This document shows positions 7,168 through 13,121 of a stretch of DNA of 13,419 nt, piece by piece; within the stretch, counting starts at the first letter, position 1; each line of letters opens with the position of its first letter. The notes under the pieces are model-generated. The model made no database searches. It was not told where the DNA came from and worked only from the letters and a program-made list of their open reading frames with translations. Position numbers and translations under genes: made by a program. The stretch is from assembly GCA_012514775.1 (NCBI GenBank), contig JAAYZQ010000047.1:1-13419 (forward strand), written 5' to 3'. This DNA is from Anaerolineaceae bacterium (GTDB taxonomy: Bacteria > Chloroflexota > Anaerolineae > JAAYZQ01).

Positions 7168-8328
7168 CTATTCAGCACGCGAAAGCCCGCCGGCCTGGCT
7201 CGCGTGGCCCGCCGCGCTGGCCAGGGGCAGTCGCACCGTGAAGATGCTCCCCTCCCCGGGTGTGCTTTCGACGAACACTTCGCCGCCATAAAGCTGCACG
7301 AGGCCGCGGACGATAGTGAGCCCCACGCCAGAGCCCTGCTGCTCCATGTGGGCGCGATCGACCTGGCGGAACGCGTCAAAGATCCCGGGGATGACGTCGG
7401 GGCTGATGCCGATGCCCTCGTCCTCCACCCCGAGAATCCACCAGTCGCCCGCACAACGGGTGCTGACTCGCACCTCACCCCCGTCGCTCCGCGAGAACTT
7501 GCAGGCATTGTCCACCAGCCGCTGGACGATCTCGAGCAGGTGCCGCTGGGTGATGGCCACTTGCGCATCACCGCTCTCGTAACGGCCGAGGATCACCACG
7601 TGCCTGTCGGCAGCCAATACCCGGGCTGCCCGCAGGGCAGACTCGACCACCTGATCCGGCGGGATGGGGCTAACGACCGTGTCTTTCAATTCCTGGGCAA
7701 GGACCCCGGTGTTTAGCTTGGTCAGGAGGAGGAAATCCTCGACGAGGTTGGCCAGCCGCCGCGAGCCCACGTGAAGCCCGTGAAGCGCGACCTGGAACTC
7801 TCTTTCGTCCATCCCCCGCCCGGAGGACTCGAGCAGATCGGTGTAGCCGACGACGAGGGCAAGGGGTGTGCGGAACTCGTGGGTCAGGGTGCGGACGATC
7901 AGGTCTTGCAGGCGGGCCCCCACCTCGGCAAAGGCCTCCTTTGTCTTGGCCACTCGCGCCAATCGCGCGTCGATGGCCAACAACAGGTCCTCGGGCTCGA
8001 AGGGCTTGGTCAGATAGTCGTCGGCGCCCAGGACCATACCCCTGCGCCTGTCCGCCTTTTCGTCCCGGGCAGTCAAGAAGATGAACGGCACGTGGGCAAA
8101 GGCGGGGTCGGCCCGAACGTGCTCGCACAGGGTAAAGCCATCCATCCCCGGCATCCTGACGTCCGACACGATGAGGTCGGGACGGGTGTTCTTGACCTGG
8201 GACAGCGCCGTCTGGCCGTCGCGGGCCCGCACCACGTGATAACCCTGCTCGCGCAACAGGATGGTCAAGATCTCGAGGATCTGCGCATCATCTTCGACGA
8301 CGAGAATCGTATATCGGGGATCGCTCAT
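7168..8328 (-). CDS. Receiver-histidine kinase (soluble hybrid two-component protein)
   Basis: A 386-residue protein with an N-terminal receiver domain (about 5-122) and a C-terminal histidine kinase. The receiver has acidic pocket D13/D14, phospho-acceptor D56 in LIVSDVRMPGMDG, T86 and K108 in TKPF. The kinase has a dimerisation box with phospho-histidine H150 in THEFRTPL, an N box around N274 (LVDNACKFS), G1 DEGIGI (303-308) and G2 GSGVGLTI (332-339). There are no membrane helices and no separate sensor domain, so it probably receives phosphate or a partner signal through its own receiver. No partner regulator is adjacent, making it an orphan. I chose the ATG at 8328, with GGGGTG 8 bases upstream. 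A GTG three codons earlier is possible but has no well-spaced ribosome site. Its own promoter lies upstream. Confidence 0.92.
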   Translation of the reverse strand: MSDPRYTILVVEDDAQILEILTILLREQGYHVVRARDGQTALSQVKNTRPDLIVSDVRMPGMDGFTLCEHVRADPAFAHVPFIFLTARDEKADRRRGMVLGADDYLTKPFEPEDLLLAIDARLARVAKTKEAFAEVGARLQDLIVRTLTHEFRTPLALVVGYTDLLESSGRGMDEREFQVALHGLHVGSRRLANLVEDFLLLTKLNTGVLAQELKDTVVSPIPPDQVVESALRAARVLAADRHVVILGRYESGDAQVAITQRHLLEIVQRLVDNACKFSRSDGGEVRVSTRCAGDWWILGVEDEGIGISPDVIPGIFDAFRQVDRAHMEQQGSGVGLTIVRGLVQLYGGEVFVESTPGEGSIFTVRLPLASAAGHASQAGGLSRAE

Positions 8329-8428
8329 CTGCCTCACACCCCGCGGTTTTGCCGTGCTGGATCGGTTGGCCGGGCGTCGATGTGATAAGAAGGTTCCTAT
8401 GCCCTGGCGTGTTCCATTGGCCGGGCCT

Positions 8429-8457
8429 ATTGTACTCTAAAACTGAATCTTGGGCAA
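8429..8457 (-). promoter_or_regulatory. Promoter of the receiver-histidine kinase gene
   Basis: TTGCCC (8452-8457) and TACAAT (8429-8434) are 17 bases apart on the minus strand. The predicted start is near 8422, with a leader of about 94 bases. Two copies of TTGGCCGGGC (plus-strand reading; 8366-8375 and 8417-8426) lie 51 bases apart, one over the predicted start, and could be operator sites or chance. Confidence 0.75.
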
Positions 8458-8489
8458 GCTGGTGGGTGCCTGGCGATAAGTGTGGGGGT

Positions 8490-8717
8490 CTACTGGTCGC
8501 CGGCGACGATGGCGCCATGGGGGCAGGCGGCAATGCACACCCGGCAGCCGTAGCAGCGGTTGGGATCGATGACGGGGGGTTCGTCGCGGTCGATGCGGAG
8601 GATGGCCTTGCTGCGGCACACATCGCGCGCCAGGCACTTATCACATACCTGGCACAGCGCGTCGACGACGTGGGGTATCGCCGTCACCTGCGCCCTGGTC
8701 GTGTCGAGCACGGGCAT
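8490..8717 (-). CDS. Small ferredoxin-like 4Fe-4S protein
   Basis: A 75-residue protein with two cysteine motifs. The second, C55-x2-C58-x2-C61-x3-C65-P, is the classical 4Fe-4S ferredoxin signature. The first, C22-x2-C25-x2-C28-x5-C34, has a longer last spacing and lacks the usual proline after the final cysteine. Two clusters are plausible, the first in a modified environment. It probably carries electrons in the cytoplasm for an unidentified partner. There is an excellent ribosome site (AAGGAGG, 5 bases before ATG), which fixes the start. It is transcribed divergently from the MBL-fold gene, from a promoter with a palindrome at +1. The kinase gene lies downstream on the same strand behind its own promoter. 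Confidence 0.88.
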   Translation of the reverse strand: MPVLDTTRAQVTAIPHVVDALCQVCDKCLARDVCRSKAILRIDRDEPPVIDPNRCYGCRVCIAACPHGAIVAGDQ

Positions 8718-8751
8718 GTTGCCTCCTTCTGTCTCCTTCTCTACCTCGCCT

Positions 8752-8770
8752 TATACCCCTCCGGGGTATA
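8752..8770. promoter_or_regulatory. Perfect 19-base palindrome, CsoR-family-like operator
   Basis: TATACCCC and GGGGTATA flank a 3-base centre (TCC). The element covers about +1 to +18 of the ferredoxin promoter, where a bound repressor would block transcription. A GC tract flanked by TATA ends resembles operators of CsoR-family repressors (CsoR for copper, CstR for persulfide, RcnR and InrS for nickel or cobalt). No such regulator is encoded in the window, so the ligand is unknown. Confidence 0.65.
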
Positions 8771-8775
8771 GCGCA

Positions 8776-8804
8776 AAGATACCACGCTTTTGCCCGCCTG
8801 TCAA
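8776..8804 (-). promoter_or_regulatory. Promoter of the ferredoxin gene
   Basis: A perfect TTGACA (8799-8804) is followed after 17 bases by TATCTT (8776-8781) on the minus strand. The predicted start near 8769 lies inside the palindrome at 8752-8770. Confidence 0.8.
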
Positions 8805-8830
8805 GTTGTCTGGCGCCCGGAAGCGTTTGC

Positions 8831-8839
8831 TGCTATAAT
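8831..8839 (+). promoter_or_regulatory. Extended -10 promoter of the MBL-fold gene
   Basis: TGCTATAAT (TGN plus a perfect -10) lies on the plus strand 35 bases before the ATG. No good -35 is found at standard spacing, as is usual for extended -10 promoters. It is back to back with the ferredoxin promoter, about 60 bases from the palindrome. Confidence 0.65.
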
Positions 8840-8873
8840 GAGTGCCAGTCTCGCACCAGAGGAGAGGGGCAGC

Positions 8874-9695
8874 ATGAAATTGACCATTGTCGCGGACGAT
8901 CGCGCCCAGCCGGGATCTCCCTTTCGCGCCGAGCACGGCGCGAGTTTTGCCATCGAAAGCCAGGGACACACGCTGTTGTTCGATACGGGAGCAAGTGGCG
9001 AGGTCCTGATGCACAACCTGGCAGCGGTGGGCCTGGAGCCGAAGGTGATCGAGGCGGTGATCCTGAGCCACGGCCACTATGACCACACCGGTGGGCTGGC
9101 GGCTCTCCTGGAACGGGCGCCGGGCTTAACGGTCCATGCCCACCCTGACCTGTTTCGCGAGCGCTTTGTCAAGTCCGACACCGGACCCCGGTTCGTCGGC
9201 CCGCCCTTTAGCGTCTCTGACCTGGAGGGCTGGGCGGACTATCGGACGAGCAGCGAGCCGCAGGAGGTTCTTCCCGGCGTCTGGACCACGGGCGAGATCA
9301 CCCTCCGTCCCGAGGCCGAGGGCCGGGGGCCCACGCACATCGTCCGCGCGTCCGAAGGATGGGAGCCCGATCCCTATCGCGACGACATGTCGGTGGTGGT
9401 CAAGGTGGAGGGCGGCATCGTGCTGGTGTGCGGCTGCTGCCACGCGGGCCTGCTGAACACCTTGGCCCACGTGCGCCGCACCTTTGGCCAGGACCCGCTG
9501 GCCGTGGTGGGCGGCTTGCACCTGGTCAGCGCCGACACGCCCACGATGGACCACATCGTCGAGACGCTGGGCGGCTATGGCCCGCCCCAGTTCTCGGTGG
9601 GACACTGCACCGGCGATCGTGGTTTCTTGCGACTCAAGATGGCCTTTGGCCCGCAGGTGTCGCTCTACACGGTGGGGACGGAGTTCACGTTCTAG
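8874..9695 (+). CDS. Metallo-beta-lactamase-fold hydrolase (COG1237 type)
   Basis: A 273-residue cytoplasmic protein with the MBL metal signature H66-x-H68-x-D70-H71 in SHGHYDHTGG. Further probable ligands are H190 in GCCHAG, H216 in GGLHL and H244 in GHCTG. This set, with GCCHAG and GGLHL, is typical of the group often labelled 7,8-dihydropterin-6-methyl-4-(beta-D-ribofuranosyl)aminobenzene-5'-phosphate synthase. That label is weakly founded; the real substrate is unknown. I chose the ATG at 8874 because GGAGAGGGG lies just upstream and the protein then starts MKLTIVADD, as relatives do. A longer reading frame from 8790 would begin before the predicted transcript start. No signal peptide. 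It converges with the acyl-CoA dehydrogenase gene across an 86-base gap with no clear terminator. Confidence 0.88.
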   Translation: MKLTIVADDRAQPGSPFRAEHGASFAIESQGHTLLFDTGASGEVLMHNLAAVGLEPKVIEAVILSHGHYDHTGGLAALLERAPGLTVHAHPDLFRERFVKSDTGPRFVGPPFSVSDLEGWADYRTSSEPQEVLPGVWTTGEITLRPEAEGRGPTHIVRASEGWEPDPYRDDMSVVVKVEGGIVLVCGCCHAGLLNTLAHVRRTFGQDPLAVVGGLHLVSADTPTMDHIVETLGGYGPPQFSVGHCTGDRGFLRLKMAFGPQVSLYTVGTEFTF

Positions 9696-9781
9696 CAGAG
9701 ATAGGCCTCGACGTCAGCAGTGACGGCTCAGCAGATCCGGCGACCTTTGGAACGCTGTGATCCCGCTTAAGGTGCGGTATG

Positions 9782-11017
9782 CTATTCGTAGACCTTCTCT
9801 TCCTCCCGTTTCGCCTCTTCCGCGTCGGCCTCCACGTCGCGCACGGCGCCTGGCCTGCCCAGCAGCTCCTTGTAGTACTCGCTCTGGATGATGAGGTCCA
9901 TGATCTCGTTCGTGCCGGTCCAGATCATGATCAGGCGGGTGTCGCGCAGCAGCCGCTCGATGGGATAGATGTTGGTGTAGCCGATGCCGCCCAGGATCTG
10001 CATGGCGTGGTTGACCAACTGCCAGGCCGTCTCGGTGGCAAACTTCTTGGCCTCCGATACGAGGCGGCGGCAGCGGGAGGGATCGTCTCCGGCGTCGATG
10101 GAGCGGGCAGCGCCATAGACGAGCATCCGGGCGGCGTCGAGCTGGGTGATGCTGTCGGCCACTTTGAAGCTGACCGCCTCAAAGCTGCGGATCTTTTTCC
10201 CGAAGGCCTTGCGCTTGTCGGCATAGCGGGCGGCCACTTCCAGGGCGGCACGGCCCATGCCCAGGGCGCCGGCGGCGCTGGTCATCCGCTCGGGCACCAT
10301 CATCTGGTAAAAGATGGCACCGGCGCCGTTCTCCGGGCCGACGAGGTTCTCGGCCGGCACGCACGCCTGCCGGAAGCGGATGCGCCCCGTGCCACCACCT
10401 CGCGTGCCCATGAGGCCGTAGACGTGCTCGACCTCCACACCCGGCCCCCGCTCCACCAGAAAGAGGCTCAAGCCCTGGTGGGGTCGGGCCTCGGGATCGG
10501 TGCGGGCATAGACCAGCAGCAGGTCGGCGCCGTCGGCGCCCACCACGAACCGCTTCTGACCCTCCAGGATGTAGGTGTCGCCCTCGCGTCTCGCGGTCGT
10601 GGTCGTCCCGAAAAAGTCCGAGCCGCCCCGGGGCTCGGTCAGCGCCTCGGCGACCGTGAGCCGGCCTTCGATGATGGGCCGCAGCCAGCGCTCCTTCTGC
10701 TCGGGGGTGCCAAAGACGTTCAGAGCCTCGCCGACGATGCTGGGCAGCGAGAAGAGGCAGGCAAGGGACGTGCCCAGCACGCCGATCTCTTCCAGGGCGA
10801 CGATCTCGTCGCACCAGCCCAGGCCGCGCCCGCCGTATTCCGGGGCAAAGCGCATGCCCAGGAGCCTTTGCGCGGCCAGATCCTCGATATAACCCCGGGG
10901 ATAGCGGACGCGCTCTGCGTCCATGTCCAGGACCAACTGCCGGGGTACGGACCGCACGAAATCGCGCACTTGCTCGCGGAGCTGCCGCTGTTTGGCGCTC
11001 AGGATGGCTTCCAGCAT
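9782..11017 (-). CDS. Acyl-CoA dehydrogenase family flavoprotein
   Basis: A 411-residue protein with the full family fold: N-terminal helical domain, middle beta domain with [12 protein letters not shown] (123-134), and a C-terminal helical domain with [12 protein letters not shown] (269-280), [10 protein letters not shown] (340-349) and GTNEI (368-372). It should oxidise an acyl-CoA with FAD and pass electrons to ETF or a similar carrier. The usual catalytic Glu of medium/short-chain enzymes (xYEGT) is absent: the sequence is IWTGT with T367. Instead E243 in VPERM aligns with the catalytic Glu of isovaleryl- and long-chain enzymes (LERL, QERL), so activity is likely and branched or long substrates are suggested. 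A charged tail (393-411) is extra. Ribosome site AAAGGAG. It follows a four-helix membrane protein gene by 39 bases, as the last gene of a probable four-gene operon. Confidence 0.93.
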   Translation of the reverse strand: MLEAILSAKQRQLREQVRDFVRSVPRQLVLDMDAERVRYPRGYIEDLAAQRLLGMRFAPEYGGRGLGWCDEIVALEEIGVLGTSLACLFSLPSIVGEALNVFGTPEQKERWLRPIIEGRLTVAEALTEPRGGSDFFGTTTTARREGDTYILEGQKRFVVGADGADLLLVYARTDPEARPHQGLSLFLVERGPGVEVEHVYGLMGTRGGGTGRIRFRQACVPAENLVGPENGAGAIFYQMMVPERMTSAAGALGMGRAALEVAARYADKRKAFGKKIRSFEAVSFKVADSITQLDAARMLVYGAARSIDAGDDPSRCRRLVSEAKKFATETAWQLVNHAMQILGGIGYTNIYPIERLLRDTRLIMIWTGTNEIMDLIIQSEYYKELLGRPGAVRDVEADAEEAKREEEKVYE

Positions 11018-11056
11018 GGGAGAACTCCTTTCTTCGGTTGTCGCGGGCCGCGGAAG

Positions 11057-11527
11057 CTATCGGTTGCGGCCCAGGGCCCGCACGCGCTGCCACAAATTGA
11101 TCACGAAGGCGATGGCCGCGGCCAGGAGCAAAAGGCCCGCGAGGCCGGTCAGCACCTGAAAGATCTCGGCATGAGTCCAGGTGTAGAGTGCCGGTGACAG
11201 GCCGCGGAGGAGGGCGCCGAGGTTGAGGAGGCCGGCGGTCAGCCAGAAGAGCGGCTCGCTGCCGCGCTGTTCCTGGCCGCGGCGGCGAGGCGTGCCGGTT
11301 CCGCGCTCCCGGCCGATCTTGAGGGGCGGAAAGAGCCACCAGGCCACGCCGAGGATGAGCTGCGTCAGCCAGCCGACGATGAGAAAGTGGACGTGGGTGA
11401 TCTTGAGCACGGGGATGGCCGGCCCCAGGGGCAGCCAGCGATGGACAAAGAGCAGGGCGCCCAGGATGCTCCCCACCGCCAGGTAGATGACGGAGGCCCT
11501 GATCGTCACGCGCGAGGTGGTGGGCAC
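11057..11527 (-). CDS. Four-helix membrane protein with conserved His, second of tandem pair
   Basis: A 156-residue protein with four predicted helices (about 12-30, 43-66, 93-113, 121-146). Helix 2 carries H45 and H47 in ITHVHFLIVGWLTQLILGVA, and FPP follows. It is homologous throughout to the neighbouring 144-residue protein. The pattern H-x-H near the start of a helix followed by GW-x-TQ and GVA-W-x-FP resembles haem-copper oxidase subunit I-like fragments, in which such a histidine can bind haem; that function is inference. The loop between helices 2 and 3 is strongly basic (RERGTGTPRRRGQEQR), suggesting it faces the cytoplasm. The start is GTG with a TAGGAGG ribosome site built into the stop of the preceding gene, so translation is probably coupled. 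Confidence 0.8.
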   Translation of the reverse strand: MPTTSRVTIRASVIYLAVGSILGALLFVHRWLPLGPAIPVLKITHVHFLIVGWLTQLILGVAWWLFPPLKIGRERGTGTPRRRGQEQRGSEPLFWLTAGLLNLGALLRGLSPALYTWTHAEIFQVLTGLAGLLLLAAAIAFVINLWQRVRALGRNR

Positions 11528-11536
11528 CGGTCCCTC

Positions 11537-11971
11537 CTAGGGCTCCATCGGTCGCACCCGGCCCCAGATGAGGACGGCAAAGCCCAGGGCCGCCAGGGCT
11601 TGCAGCACGCCTGCCAGGGCGACGGTCGCGGCCAGCCAGGTGCTGGGACCCATGAGGTAGAACGGCTCGAAGGCGAAACGCAGCAACAGGCCGGCGTTGA
11701 GCAGGACAAACACCGCCCACGTTAGCCTGTCCGAGCCCCGGGGCTCCGGGTTCTCTTCCTTTCGAAAGCGCGGGAACATCCAATAGGCCACGCCGATGGC
11801 CAACTGCGTGATCCAGCCCACCACGAGGAGGTGCAGCTGGCTTAGATAGACTGCCCTCAGCCAGCGAGCCAGGCCCAACCAGCTATCGAGGGCCATGAAG
11901 GCGCCCAGGAGAAAGGCGCCGAGAAAGTAGAGGAACGAGGCGCGAACAAAAAGCCGGACTAGCGGCGGCAT
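11537..11971 (-). CDS. Four-helix membrane protein with conserved His, first of tandem pair
   Basis: A 144-residue protein with four predicted helices (about 12-31, 42-66, 83-101, 113-137). H47 in LSQLHLLVVGWITQLAIGVA is the only histidine. It coincides with H47 of the next gene, so it is the residue conserved between the two copies. The shared core RAS-x-x-Y, H-x-L-x-VGW-x-TQL, GVA-W-x-FP shows an old tandem duplication. Resemblance to haem-copper oxidase subunit I-like fragments suggests a haem or quinone role, unproven. The start ATG lies 13 bases inside the preceding gene, with GAGGAA as ribosome site, so the two are translationally linked. The inter-helix loop (RFRKEENPEPRGSDR) is charged. 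Confidence 0.8.
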   Translation of the reverse strand: MPPLVRLFVRASFLYFLGAFLLGAFMALDSWLGLARWLRAVYLSQLHLLVVGWITQLAIGVAYWMFPRFRKEENPEPRGSDRLTWAVFVLLNAGLLLRFAFEPFYLMGPSTWLAATVALAGVLQALAALGFAVLIWGRVRPMEP

Positions 11972-12531
11972 TCCAGGATTTCCTCCAGCTCTGCCAGGTG
12001 CAAGGGCGCCAGCAGGTCTCTGAGTTGCTGGATCACCCCGCCCAGGTCCGTTTCGCGCAGGGGGATGGCGACAGGCACGTCCATTTCCACAGGCAGTTGC
12101 TGGTCCACGGGCACGGGAAGGGTCATGTGGATGGGCAGCCGCATGCCGGTCGGCAGCTCCATGTAGACCCTGCCGTTGATCTGCCCACCGCCCGCGGGTA
12201 GGACCATTGTCGCCGGGCGATTGACGGGCACGTTGCCCGTCAGGTCGACGGTGATGTTGCGATCGAGGTTGAGCTCGAACTGGACGGGGATCGTCTGGCT
12301 GATGTGAATCGTCCGGGTGATGACCGCGTTCTCGAAATCATCGAGCAGGGTATTCAGCCCGGTCACCGTGCCACAGATGGGGCCATCTTTCAGCGAAAGC
12401 AGCGGCTCGCGAGCCGACCAGGCACCGTAGGCGAGGACAAGGATGGCCAGCACCAGGATGAAAGTGACTACGAAGGAAAAAAAGATGGCAAACTTCTCAA
12501 AGGCCAGCCAGAGGATTTCAGAGCGTCTCAT
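11959..12531 (-). CDS. Single-helix membrane protein of unknown function
   Basis: I do not recognise a family. The 190-residue protein has a short charged N-terminus, one long hydrophobic helix (about 13-37) with no signal-peptidase-like site, then a soluble domain. From about residue 80 this is a series of short beta-like strands punctuated by x-P-V/L steps (IPV 81-83, VPV 101-103, LPVPV 138-142, LPV 146-148, VPV 152-154, IPL 156-158). It ends in an amphipathic helix (164-187). A glycine turn LPAGGGQING sits at 111-120. The topology is probably N-in with the beta domain outside. A ribosome site AAAGGA lies 8 bases before the ATG, behind a perfect consensus promoter. It is the first gene of the unit with the two four-helix proteins and overlaps the next gene by 13 bases. 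Confidence 0.8.
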   Translation of the reverse strand: MRRSEILWLAFEKFAIFFSFVVTFILVLAILVLAYGAWSAREPLLSLKDGPICGTVTGLNTLLDDFENAVITRTIHISQTIPVQFELNLDRNITVDLTGNVPVNRPATMVLPAGGGQINGRVYMELPTGMRLPIHMTLPVPVDQQLPVEMDVPVAIPLRETDLGGVIQQLRDLLAPLHLAELEEILECRR

Positions 12532-12568
12532 TGATCTTGTCCTTTCCGAGTCAAGCTCGCCGATCCTG

Positions 12569-12597
12569 ATTATAACCTACATTCCTGTACGTGTCAA
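12569..12597 (-). promoter_or_regulatory. Perfect consensus promoter of the membrane protein/acyl-CoA dehydrogenase unit
   Basis: TTGACA (12592-12597) and TATAAT (12569-12574) are exactly 17 bases apart on the minus strand, matching the sigma-70 consensus at all twelve positions. The spacer holds the small palindrome TACAGGAATGTA, which could be a repressor site. The leader to the ATG at 12531 is about 30 bases. Confidence 0.88.
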
Positions 12598-12642
12598 TCG
12601 CGCTTGAAACGGAACCCGCGACTGCGGAGTGGCGCTCCAGGA

Positions 12643-12671
12643 TTGTTTTCAGCCGGGTTTTGTGTTATACT
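12643..12671 (+). promoter_or_regulatory. Promoter of the GerW-like gene pair
   Basis: TTGTTT (12643-12648), 17 bases, then TATACT (12666-12671) preceded by TGT (extended -10) on the plus strand. It is divergent from the minus-strand promoter at 12569-12597. The predicted start is near 12678, with a leader of about 71 bases. Confidence 0.7.
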
Positions 12672-12684
12672 CCCCACGGGAACT

Positions 12685-12718
12685 GGCCGCCCGCCCCCAA
12701 ATGGCGGTCTCGGGGGCG
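12685..12718 (+). promoter_or_regulatory. GC-rich structured leader with two competing stems
   Basis: GGCCGCC (12685-12691) can pair with GGCGGTC (12703-12709), and CGCCCCC (12692-12698) with GGGGGCG (12712-12718). The two 7-bp stems interleave. The connecting loops (0, 4 and 2 bases) look too short for a complete pseudoknot, so they probably exclude each other. The ribosome site (AAGGAGG) lies 17 bases downstream. In such GC-rich DNA this may be chance. Confidence 0.35.
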
Positions 12719-12748
12719 TGTTGGCCGGGCCAAGAAGGAGGCGGACCC

Positions 12749-13105
12749 ATGCAAGAAGCCATGCCAGGACCGAGGCGCCTGGTGCGTGTGCGGACGGTGC
12801 GCGGCGAGCCCTACGAGGTGCGCGGGCGCAGGCTCATCCCGCTGGCGCGGATGGTTTCGCTGGGTAGGGCGCGGGCGACCATCGGCACCCATCGCCTGGA
12901 AGGCCGGGGATGGGGGCTGGCCTACGTGAAGCCCCTGAGCATGATCGTCGATACGCCCGGCGGCGTCCGCCTGGCAAAGGTGGCCGTCCGCGATGGCACA
13001 ACCCGGGCGCTGGCGCGTATGTACCTGGCGGCGGTGGCCTTGACGCTGCTTTTTGCGGTCGTGCGCTGGTTGGCGCAAGGACGAGGGCCGGCCGGCCAAG
13101 CTTGA
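12749..13105 (+). CDS. Short membrane-anchored GerW/YtfJ-like protein
   Basis: A 118-residue protein with one C-terminal hydrophobic helix (about 91-108) and a basic soluble part. Residues 19-35 (GEPYEVRGRRLIPLARM) align without gaps to residues 24-40 of the next gene's GerW-type protein (GEPQVFEDRTVIPVAQV), with 7 identities in 17 (G, E, P, R, I, P, A). A second match is KPLSMIV (61-67) to RPLGAIV (76-82). The glycine-rich stretch between these blocks is shortened. I infer a reduced, diverged paralogue that gained a membrane anchor; no database check was possible. Start ATG chosen for the ribosome site AAGGAGG, 7 bases upstream; a longer frame from 12629 would begin before the promoter. The next gene follows after 16 bases. 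Confidence 0.75.
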   Translation: MQEAMPGPRRLVRVRTVRGEPYEVRGRRLIPLARMVSLGRARATIGTHRLEGRGWGLAYVKPLSMIVDTPGGVRLAKVAVRDGTTRALARMYLAAVALTLLFAVVRWLAQGRGPAGQA

Positions 13106-13121
13106 CGGAAGGAGCGAGACC

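Noticed and set aside
8790..8873. 28-residue N-terminal extension of the MBL-fold protein
   Set aside because: It would begin before the predicted -10 box at 8834, lacks a ribosome site and does not look like the family N-terminus.
9696..9781. Bidirectional terminator between the converging MBL-fold and acyl-CoA dehydrogenase genes
   Set aside because: Only a 4-bp stem (CCGC/GCGG) is visible with no T-tract; too weak to call.
9779..11197. 472-residue plus-strand and 534-residue minus-strand open frames over the acyl-CoA dehydrogenase region
   Set aside because: Both are alternate-frame shadows of the dehydrogenase and four-helix genes in high-GC DNA, with no coherent domains.
11959..11971. 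Possible frameshift joining the one-helix protein to the first four-helix protein
   Set aside because: Both proteins are complete, the second has its own ATG and GAGGAA ribosome site, and a 13-base overlap is normal for coupled genes.
12629..12748. 40-residue N-terminal extension of the GerW-like protein
   Set aside because: It would begin upstream of the -35/-10 boxes and run through the structured leader; the ATG at 12749 has a good ribosome site.
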